NCBI GenBank assembly: GCA_905221605.1
Contig: CAJNDS010002074.1
Span: 618,791 to 682,790, forward strand
Reading direction: 5' to 3'
Length of the DNA stretch: 64,000 nt
DNA from: Symbiodinium natans
Lineage: Eukaryota; Sar; Dinophyceae; Suessiales; Symbiodiniaceae
A program made the position numbers and the translations under genes. Of this stretch, positions 31,314 to 40,583 are shown one piece after another. The stretch's first letter is position 1. The number at the start of each line of letters is the position of its first letter. A model generated the notes under the pieces. The model did not search any database. It saw nothing but the letters and a program-made list of their open reading frames with translations, and was not told where the DNA came from.

Positions 31314-31424
31314 TTGGTAGCCCAGTGGTACCCCGTTACTTTTTTTTTTGTTATGGGTTCCCTTTTAAATTAACCAGCCCAAAAAAGGGTGCGCTCATTA
31401 CAATATGGTTACGGGGCTAGCAAG
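31314..31424. mobile_element. MITE-like family C, copy 3
   Basis: Ends TTGGTAGCCC and GGGGCTAGCAAG, with the same interior (GGGTTCCCTTTTAAATTAAC, CATTACAATATGGTT). It directly abuts a TTTAGGG array. Confidence 0.8.
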
Positions 31425-31837
31425 TTGGGCCTATGCATAGGGCTGAGGGCTTCTTGAGGGCTTTTGGAGGGTTTGTGGAGGGTTTGGGGGGTTTGGAAAG
31501 TTTTTTGAGGCTTGGTGTTTGGGGGTGTTAGGCATCAGGGCGACACTAAGGCCACTCTTTCCCTCAGCTGGACCTAAGCCCTAACTAAGTCCTACTGGTA
31601 GTCAAGATGGGCCACCCTTGTATCATTCCATCATTAAATCTGCTGCCTTTTTTGTTCAGGCTGGGTTGTTTTGGGTTTGTGAGTTTAGGAGCCAGTTTAG
31701 GAACTGTTTAGGATTGCGGTTCCCCTACTGGAAATCAGCCGAACCTTCAGGCTAAACCCTAAACCCTAAACCCTAAACCCTAAACCCTAAACCCTAAACC
31801 CTAAACCCTAAACCCTAAACCCCTTCCCAACCTCTAG

Positions 31838-31918
31838 GAGGCGGCGGGCGCAGACCTGCGCCACCACCTGGGCCGCAAAGTCTTCGCGCCGGCTGGCCGG
31901 AACTGCCTCATGAACAAG
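31838..31918 (+). CDS. exon-like segment, function unknown
   Basis: Between two telomere-type arrays, after ctAG|G, a GC-rich stretch reads EAAGADLRHHLGRKVFAPAG and RNCLMNK and runs into GGTTTAGGG. The context is the same as for confirmed exons. Family unknown. Confidence 0.4.
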
Positions 31919-33799
31919 GGTTTAGGGTTTAGGATTTAGGGTGTAGGGTGTAGGGTTTAGGGTTTTGGATTCAGGGTCTAGGGTTTAGGGTTTAGGGCTT
32001 AGGGTTGAGGGGTTTGTGCTCATAGGGCTTAAACTACTAGTATCATCTTAGATGAGTATGCACTATGTCGGAGAGATGGCCTTGGTTTTACAGGAAAACA
32101 GGCGTACCTAAGAAGCTCTGGACTTCCTTCAAGCCCTGAACGGTTTAAGGTGTAGGGTTAAGGGTTTAGGGTTTAGGGTTTAGGGTTCAGGGTTTAGGGT
32201 TTTGGGTTTAGGGTTTAGGGTTTGGGGCTCGAACCTTAGGAGCCTCAGGTCAAGAGATCCTCGCTTCGCGCCAGGAACTGAGTTCAGGGTGTTGGAGAGT
32301 GGCTCCTAAGCCCTACGCCCTACACCCTACACCGTAAACCCTAAACCCTAAACCCTAAACCTAAACCCTAAACCCTAAACCCTAAACCCTAAACCCTAAA
32401 TTCTAAATCCTAAATCCTAAACCCTATCCCTAAATCTTCTGTTTATGTTCTGAGGGCTGGAAGGTGCTCTTGTCTTTGGGGGGGATGTTGGGGTAGGGGC
32501 TGCATGAGACGCCAAAACCTTAAAGCCCCCAAACCCCCGAACTCCAGACCTAGGAACACTAGACCCCAACCGGGGTTTAGGGTTTAGGGTTTAGGTTTTA
32601 GGGTTTAGGGTTTAGGGTTTAGGGTTTAGGGTTTAGGGCTTAAATTTGCATCGTTTTAAGCAACTGGGTTGCTGCTCTAAGGTCGGCCCCGTCATTCTCT
32701 TTCGGATCCCGCTTACACAATGAGCTCCCCGGCTGCGAGCATGTGAAGGGCTTTTGAGGCTTGGGGTTTCCAGACCCGTTTAGGTTTATGTGCGGTTTAT
32801 TTGAAGAGCCTTCACCCTCACTCGACTTGTGCAGTGGCAGTGGGGATGTTTCGCCTTGCTGCCCCATCTATCCCTGCCCCCCGCCCGGGCACTCCAGCCA
32901 AAGGCTCAACACACTTGCGAGCAACAGGACCTTCTTCTGTGCCCTCCTCAGTGTCTCACACTTCCGTCAACTAGACCCTAATATGGCGCGAGACAACGAT
33001 TGAAGTAGCAGGTTGACCTTTCACGCGCATGCTTAGGTCTAAGTCTAAGGCACTGACTCTACATCTGTCCAGCTCTGGGGATGCGAAGCACAGATCCGTG
33101 CCAGAATAGTTTCGGAGTACACCTTCATACTCTTAAAGCCCTGCTGTTCAGTGGAAGTTCGTGGACACGCCAATCCTAAGCTAACTCAGCAGGGCCAGGG
33201 TGACGCCGCAAGAAGTCGCATGTTGAAAGGCTGCACTTGTGATTGTGGTGATTGTGAAGGCGATGATTCAATGATTCGGGCCGCTGCTGGGGCTGGTGGT
33301 TGTGATCCACTTGAGAACGGTTTGGTGCCGGTGCTGCCGGTTCTGCAGGCAAAACTGGGACTCACCGCTGCCAAGATGGCGAGACTTTGTTGGATGACTT
33401 GCGGAGGCCGGAGTCCCCGAAACCGTTCTCGGCCTGGCATGCCTGTGTAGACATCGAGGCTTCAAGAACCTTTCCTTCCAACCCGCTCCCTTGGGTTTAA
33501 GAAGGATGAAGAAGAACAGTCTATGTAGATACCCATACCGGCTTGAAGTACTTCCAGTTCCTTAAACCCCTAAGAACCCACGGTAACTTCAAAAGCATGC
33601 CAGGCTAAGACCACCCAAGAAAGAGCACCCCCAGAAGCGCTCCGAGGAGCCTGCAACTGACTTAAAAAGCTATGAAGCCCCCACCCCGCGTTGAGGCGAT
33701 GGCGCGCTGGAAGCCCGTAGAAATGCGTGTATATATATATATATATATACACACACATGACTTTATGAATGTTCCCCAAACAGTGTGTCAACACTACTA

Positions 33800-34400
33800 G
33801 GGCTCTTGTTTTTGCATTGAGTTGCTCGCGCGGTGCCCGCGAAGCGCCTGCGGACGCGTTGTTCCTCGAGCGGCGGCTTGGCTTCCGACGAAATGCGCTC
33901 CTTTTCCCGCTTCGCCGGCTTGGGCGCAGATTTCTTGGGGCCCTGAAGCATCGCAAGAGACATGGTTTTGGCTACGTGCATGGTGTCGAATCGTGCTCTC
34001 GCCTAAGCCCCGTGCGTTTGTGGTGTTGGCGGGTGGAAATCGCGCTCTCCGCCTAGGTCCCGTGCGTTTTGCGACGCTTGCATCGCTCCGCGTCCTGAAA
34101 ACTTGGCAGTCGCGTGGAATCCTGAGCTGCGTGCGGCCAGACTATATAAGGGGATTTGAAAACTCGCGATGTCGGCAAGCGCGCTCCCGCCTCGGCACTG
34201 TGCGCGTGGACGTCGCCGTTGTCGTTACCGGGTTGTCGCTTTGAGAAGTCTGGGTTCACACAAAACGAAACTGTCGTCGCTTTGTTTTGCGATGTCGGGT
34301 TCGCCAAATGCGAAACGGTCTTCGCTTGCACGCGTCTTGAAAGACCTCGAAGGTCAAACGCTTGTCCAACCTTGACAGCTGCGTTCGCTGGCTTCCCTCC
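33800..34400. other. CpG-rich unassigned region
   Basis: Dense in CG (tcgcgc, gcgtttgcgac) unlike its neighbours, with two diverged tandem segments around CTCTCGCCTAAGCCCCGTGC and CTCTCCGCCTAGGTCCCGTG (about 33995-34068). Frames are open on both strands; no motif recognised. Confidence 0.5.
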
Positions 34401-35494
34401 CTAAGCCCTAAACCCTAAACCCTACACCCTACACCCTACACCCTACACCCTAAACCCTAAACCGTCCACCCTTGAGTGTTGACTGAGCATCCACCCATAT
34501 AGGCCACCTCCAGTTCTGGTGGCTCGAAAGTGGCTGTAGTACGAACGTACCCCACGGCTCTGAGGACTCTTGTTTTAAGGTTTTGGGCCTAGAGGCCTTC
34601 ATATATAAGGGTTTTGGGCAAAGGGGTAGGATGCCGGGGACGTCCGGAGGCTCAGTGGCTCCAAGGTCAGCATTTTGTGGTACAATGCGTGGGTCTGGAG
34701 CTCCAGTGGCAAGAATAAGTCGTTCTTTCGTGAGCCAGGAAGGTCTTGGTGTCCCCCTAAGCCCTAAACCCTAAACCCTGAACCCATGTGGTCTCTCACG
34801 GTTTGGGGTTTATGCAGGCAGTGTTGTCGATTTTTCTGCTTGGGGGACACAAGACTTCCAACATTTCCGACTAGTGCCAGGCGTGATGACAAGAGCCAGA
34901 AAGAACTGCGAGATCGCGGCAGACAGTGGAAGGCAGTGCCAGGCACAACCAGCCAGACTTGGGTAGGTCCGAAGATATTTTTTGCCCCAAAGATTACTCC
35001 CCCTATTCTTGGCAAGGCTGTTGACAGAACCACGCCCATTGTGAGGAATCTGAGGATCAGGTGCTCATAGAATGGTTTGGAGGAAGACCCCAACCCTGCT
35101 ATATTTGGTACGCTTTGCCACAAAAGACCCAGCAGGACTAGGTCGAAAAACCAAGACCTGACCACCCCCCCTCCCCCCCCCTCCCCAAAACAATCAGCCC
35201 CAAACCCGCTTTGCCTCTGCCCTCAGCCCTGAACGCCTAAACCCTTCACCCCCCCCCCCCCCCTCTTGACAAAAACACAGTATAACTGAGCCTTCGAACT
35301 TAGACTGAACTCAAATGCCCTTAAAGCCCTTTAACCCCTAAACTCCCTAAACCCTTGAACCCCTAAACACAACTTTTTTGACCAGGGCCCGGCTCGTATC
35401 GCGTTCCGAGGCCTCCTGATCTTGTTTTTGTTTTGTTTTTTTGTTGGTGGGTTAGGGTTCAGGGTTAGGGTTTAGGGTTTAGGGTTTAGGGTTT

Positions 35495-35565
35495 AGGGTT
35501 CAGGGTTCAGGGTTCAGGGTTCAGGGTTCAGGGTTCAGGGTTCAGGGTTCAGGGTTCAGGGTTTA
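35495..35565 (+). repeat. TTCAGGG variant block inside a TTTAGGG array
   Basis: About ten consecutive TTCAGGG units, flanked on both sides by standard TTTAGGG units (35465-35600). Confidence 0.9.
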
Positions 35566-36158
35566 GGGTTTAGGGTTTAGGGTTTAGGGTTTAGGGGGGT
35601 TCTATGGCTCTAGGGTTCTAGGGCTCTAGGGTTTAGGGTTCTACAGTAGGGTTTTGAATTTAGGGGGGCTAGGGGGTCTTGGGGGGTTTAAGGGGTTAGT
35701 GCTTTCAGGGCTCTGAGGTGTGTAGGCTTTGAGGTTTTGAGGGCTCTCAGGGATTGGGGGTTTGGTTTTGAGGATTTAGAGGTTCGTGGGCTTGGTTAAA
35801 TATCGAATATATAATCATAATGGTAATACCAACATTACTATTAACAACGGTAGTAACAATCATAACAATGAAAACAATAATCACAATAATAACAATAGCA
35901 TAAGAAAGAAGAATGGTCAGAAGGGGCTTTGGACTTGACATTGGGGATTTGAGGGTTAACGGCTCCGAGAGCTAAACTAGGGGTCCGGGATATTTGAGGT
36001 TCAAGATTTTGGGGAGTAGGTTGTGGTGTGCTTGGGCCTTAAGGGGCCACGGTCTACTTCACTACAGACCCAAAGCTTGAAATTCAATACGTGGTTTTGG
36101 GCTTCTGGATTTTAGGGGGTCTTTTAAGGGGGCTTTAGGGGTTTTGGGCGGGGCCCAG

Positions 36159-36202
36159 AAGCCTATGTCAGGTTCTTGGGTGACATCGACCGTGCCTTCG
36201 AG
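36159..36202 (+). CDS. exon-like segment, function unknown
   Basis: After ccAG|AA it reads AYVRFLGDIDRAFE up to a GC donor (gag|GCTGGG). It looks like a helical protein segment of unknown family. Confidence 0.35.
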
Positions 36203-37489
36203 GCTGGGGCGTTTAAACAGTCCTATTTAAGGTCAGTGCTGAGGGTTCAGGGTTTACTTCCTACTTGGCCTGACACCCAAGAAACTATTGCCCTTGGGAC
36301 ATGTTGCTCCGATCTCCTGCCCCTAGAATAGACGTGTCAGCCCAGTTGTGTTGGGTTGGGGGGGATGGGGGGGGGTCCTTGTTTGAGGGGTCTTTTTCAC
36401 GGGCAAGAGCACTTTGCCCAATATCATAGTATACAATGATACACGAACATACAAACTTCAAACCTAAACATTAAACTTTCCCATAGAAGACCACAGTGAC
36501 CTCCTGTAAGCGCAAGATGGGAAGGTGTCCTTTAGCTCCAGCATGTTGTAACACAGCATGGTTTAGGAGACTGGGCCTCAACTTGGATTCTGAGCACCAT
36601 GCCAGTAAAGGGTTCCAGAGGCTTAGGGTTTAGGGTTTAGGGTTTAAAGTTTAGAGTTTAGGGTTTCGGGCTTAGGGTTTAGGGTTTAGGGCCCTAAAGC
36701 GTGAACGGCCTACGCGAACCTGCAATCTTTTCAGACTGCTGCTTTTTTAGGTGTCTGTCAACAAGAACTCGGCTCCGTCCTGCACTCAGCGGCCTCCCTT
36801 GGGGATTTTGGTGAATTCCGGTTTGCTTGCTGGAACTTAAACTCTAGACTCTTAAAGTCTTAAACTCTAGATCCTAAGCCCTATGGTTTACAAGTTTACA
36901 GGTTTAGTCCCTGCTAGCTTCAGTTCAGCAGGGAGGCTTTGAAGTTTTCAGGGCCTTTGCTGTCGGGTGGCCGTTGTACCTGTAGCAAGGAAATACAACC
37001 AGTGGCAATAGTGCAGGACACATAGCAGCCACGCTTTTGCTTTAAGTCCTCTCAGGACACGTAGCACACAGTGGCTGCAGCAGCCAAGAAGAATCTGCAA
37101 ACTTGCATCAGAACTGCGCAAATCAAGCGAAGTAATATGAATCCCTAGCACCCGCCCCTGTTCAACGCCAAGTCAATGCTCGCAAGAAGCCTACGGCTGC
37201 TCGATTCACAGGAGCATGAAATGGGTTCGCGGAGCACGATGCCGAAAGGGCTCCGCACCTTTCACACACTAAGCACAAGCCTTTGTCAATCGCCTTAGTG
37301 ACCACCAAACTTGAGGTATCCCGAACCGGGTTCTTGCCTTAGTGGCCACCAAGCTTGAGGTAGCCCTCCTCAAGAAGGATCAATTATGCAGATCCCATTA
37401 GATCCCTAAACCCTAAACCCAAAACCCTAAACCCTAAACCCTAAACCCTTTTGCAAGTAAAAATAACTATTGACTGTTCAAGACGTGAG

Positions 37490-37531
37490 GTGGCGGCCTG
37501 CCAGCTGGGGCTTGGACAGTACGTCGCTGAG
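37490..37531 (+). CDS. exon-like segment, function unknown
   Basis: gAG|GTG start and GC donor (gag|GCCGGA) frame VAACQLGLGQYVAE. Splice context as in the confirmed genes; family unknown. Confidence 0.35.
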
Positions 37532-37664
37532 GCCGGAGTGGCATACAAAAGGCAAGATTTAGGGTTTAGGGTTGAGGGTTTAGGGTTTAGGGTTTGATTA
37601 GGGTTTAGGGTTGAGGGTTGAGGGTTTAGGGTTGAGGGTTTAGGGTTTAGACCGTTTAGGGTAG

Positions 37665-37735
37665 AATCGGATTTGGGCGTTTACAACATGGTAGCAAGGA
37701 TGACAGCATTGAATCGCCTCATGCCCCTTCTTAAG
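37665..37735 (+). CDS. exon-like segment, function unknown
   Basis: Reads SDLGVYNMVARMTALNRLM and PLLK, ending at a GC donor (aag|GCCGGA). It may belong to the same gene as 37490-37531, but the phases do not join directly. Confidence 0.4.
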
Positions 37736-38771
37736 GCCGGAGAGGGTAGGCCCTAAACCCTAAGCCCTAAACCCTAAACACTAAACCCTAAACCCTACTC
37801 TCATCTCGTGCCTAAACTGGCAGGCCCGTCTTCTACAGCACCCTTGGAGGTGTGGGCCATGCCCGGCAAGAGCACGAGGCCAGTCGGGGTTGTCTTGAAT
37901 TCGGAACCCTTATAAGGCCAACTGACATACTCGATGTCCTTGAATGAGTGGACGTCTAAGCATCATAAGAAAGCCCCCATTCCTTTGCCCTCTAAGCTTC
38001 ATCCCAGCTCGTGAACTCTGAAGCAACCCTACGGCGTCGTGCTTTTGATCAGCCCCGCCATGATTCAAGACGTTCGAAAGCCTGACCGCGCAATCCAACC
38101 GGTTGGATGCCTATGGCACTTCTTAGCACTCCTCTTGACCTGGGTCCTGAGCATGCAAAGAGTTTGAAGTGAATTGAGTCTTTTGTCCTCTTGGCCTTCT
38201 GTCAATGATGCCCTGGAGACTTTAAGTAATGTTGCACCCTGTTAGTGTGCGGGCCCCAGTCCCCCCTCGCCTTCCCCCGCCCCGCTGAACAGTCGAAGCT
38301 GATTTATCCATCTTGAAACGATCCTGGGATTTCATATGACTTTGATCGGGATGAGTTTATATGAGCTGAAACGGGACAGAGAGGCCCGCGCGAAATGTTC
38401 TTGCGGCACCCACAGATTTGACTCTACGGAGGATCTCACCGGGCACCGCCCAAACAGTCACACGGTCCTGAATAGCCTGGCGACCTTGACTTTCGAGCGG
38501 AGGCTCCTACTAAAGAGGGTTGCAACACTAAGTTGAATATTCTGAAGCCTTCTGGCTTTTGCTGAAAAATGCGTCGGCAAGCCCGCATGCATTCAAAGGG
38601 CCGGCCACCATTCGAGGAATTGAAAAACGGCTGAAAATGCTGGTAGTCCACACACCAACACTATACAACTTATGTTAGCCCTAGGCCCTAGACCCTAGCC
38701 TCCCCCCGCTTCCCCCAACAAAAAGAGACGTTTTTTATCCTAAACCCTCGTATAAACCATCCCTTTCACAG

Positions 38772-38860
38772 GGCAAGCTCCGGGTACCGACTCCGCGGAA
38801 TCTGACCCCGGGCCCGGGTCACTATTTCAAGGTGCAGCTGCACGTTGGCGTCTTTGACCT
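38772..38860 (+). CDS. exon-like segment, function unknown
   Basis: acAG|GGC start and a canonical GTAAG donor frame GKLRVPTPRNLTPGPGHYF and KVQLHVGVFD. The best-delimited unassigned exon in the window. The order NLTPGPGHYF is faintly like galactose-oxidase-type C-terminal domains, but this is not a firm match. Confidence 0.45.
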
Positions 38861-39428
38861 GTAAGCCCGAAAAGGCTTCTTGAAAGCTCAGGGAACTGAG
38901 TAGGTCGGGTTAGAAGTACTACGTGGGGGTTCCATCCTAATTATAGCCTTTCTCGTAGTTTATGCGTGCTGATTATGAGCAACATGCAGAGGTTTAGAAC
39001 CCCCTACTACGGGGCAAAGCCTTCCTCCAAACAAATAGAAGAGGGGGGGGGGAGTTTGAAGTTGCCGCAAGTTGTGTTTGAGATGATTAGAAGCGAGCTT
39101 TCCGGGCTCTGCTAGACAACACAAGCCATATGAAGCGCCCATGTCCTTCCTGATGTGCCCGCCCAACATCCGGAGATGAAGTAAGCTTCCACATCTTGGA
39201 TTGTGGGCTTAGGGTTTAGGCGGGATAGGCTCCTCTCTCATGGGGACCAGGCCCACCTCTCTCATTCTGGGCTTCAGGCCTCCAAGGGATGATATGGTGG
39301 TGACGGCATCTCATCCACATGGTTCATGAAACCTCGGAAATCTTATACCGAAGGTCTGGGCAAGACAGGTCTGATCACTCCTGTTTTGGCGGGAAGCTGA
39401 TCGCTTGCCTTGTTGTTCGCCTGGCCAG

Positions 39429-39485
39429 GACAGCGATGGCTGCGTCTCCATGTTCTCAGACTACATGCGACCGCAGGGGCGGCAA
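39429..39485 (+). CDS. exon-like segment, possibly EF-hand-like
   Basis: ccAG|GAC start and GT donor (caa|GTAGTG) frame DSDGCVSMFSDYMRPQGRQ. The DSDGxVS pattern resembles half of an EF-hand loop; this is only suggestive. Confidence 0.35.
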
Positions 39486-40485
39486 GTAGTGTGAGTCGCC
39501 TCACATGAGCCTCTACGTACGCCTTCGGGGGACAGCAGGTCTGAGCCCTGCTCAGATGATTCGCATGTTCCAGGGTGGTGATATAGGTGGTCCCGAGCGT
39601 GCAGGAAGATGGCGTATGTGAGGTGAAGCCCAAGCGCTCCTCTCCACAGTTGAGACAGAAGGAGCCCTTAAGTGAGTTTGGACACAAGGGGATCTGAGAA
39701 TGTCTGAAGAAGCAAAGTCGATGGTTCTCACTGCCAGACTCCCACCCGTCCTTCTTGGATTATGATGAAGTGTGGCCTCACACTGCCTCAGGCAATGTGG
39801 CTTTAATGTCACGCACAGTCCCGGCACCCCGGGCCAGTGCGGAGCAGGCTTTACACCAACACTTGTAATCAGCGGCCAAACGCTTCAATGGGCCGCTTGC
39901 GTGTCTCGGCTCCTGCACTGGGTGGGTTTGCCCAAAGTTGGGGTTGCTTCCATTACAGCAGACCTGCTCCAGCCGGAAATCCGGCAGGTAATGGACTCCC
40001 CATCTTTGTCCCATGGCCTGCCCCCCTGCGTGCGAAGCACCTTTCGGGGGGGAGGCCTGGGCCCACAGCCTTTTCAAAAGGCGAAACCTAGGCTCCCAGC
40101 CTCCATTCTTTAGCAGACAAAAAGCCTACCCATGACACCAATGACACCACAAAGTTGCATTTAGGGCTTTTTTACGTTAAAAAAACCCAAACAATTTTTT
40201 TTTACGTTTAAATAAAAACCCTAAAGGGGGCACCAGTCTCTTCATGCACAGGTTCGCCACGTGAGTTGTCGCCACACAGCTCAAGGGATGGAGAGCAGCA
40301 GCCCCATGAATTCCGGCAAACCCCGAAAAACTGAAGGGATCCCGCATCCCCAGCCTCCCTCAAGCCGAACGCGCTAGTTTCCTACGTTTTCCCTTTATTG
40401 GGTTTTAAGGGGATCATAGTCATAGTCCGGAAAAATTTTTCGGAGGGTTTTTAAGGGCCATCCTACGAAGCCAAGAGTCTATGCT

Positions 40486-40583
40486 ATGGCTGCCACCATC
40501 CTCAGACGCGCTTCCTCCAGTCATCTGGGATGGAGGGCCTTCTCCGCAAAGGCCGTGACGGGCACCTCTCTGCCCAAGCAATG
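40486..40583 (+). CDS. trpB2: TrpB2 exon 1 with transit-peptide-like leader
   Basis: Starts at the ATG in tctatgctATGGCT; an out-of-frame ATG lies 5 bases upstream. It encodes the leader and VTGTSLPKQ plus two bases of tryptophan. GT donor (tg|GTGCCC). Confidence 0.85.

Larger units (their letters stand above)
27434..40485. other. interval between the two recognised genes: repeats plus scattered exon-like pieces
   Basis: Holds many telomere-type arrays, MITE-like copies and the exon-like segments listed separately. Other open stretches (about 32.77-33.00, 33.15-33.45, 34.65-35.07 and 39.7-40.1 kb) have frames open on both strands and no motif that I recognise. At least one further split gene is likely here, but its identity and strand structure are not resolved. 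Confidence 0.5.

Noticed and set aside
33763-34331. Overlapping open frames on both strands in the CpG-rich patch
   Set aside because: High GC leaves many frames open; no motif or splice context favours one.
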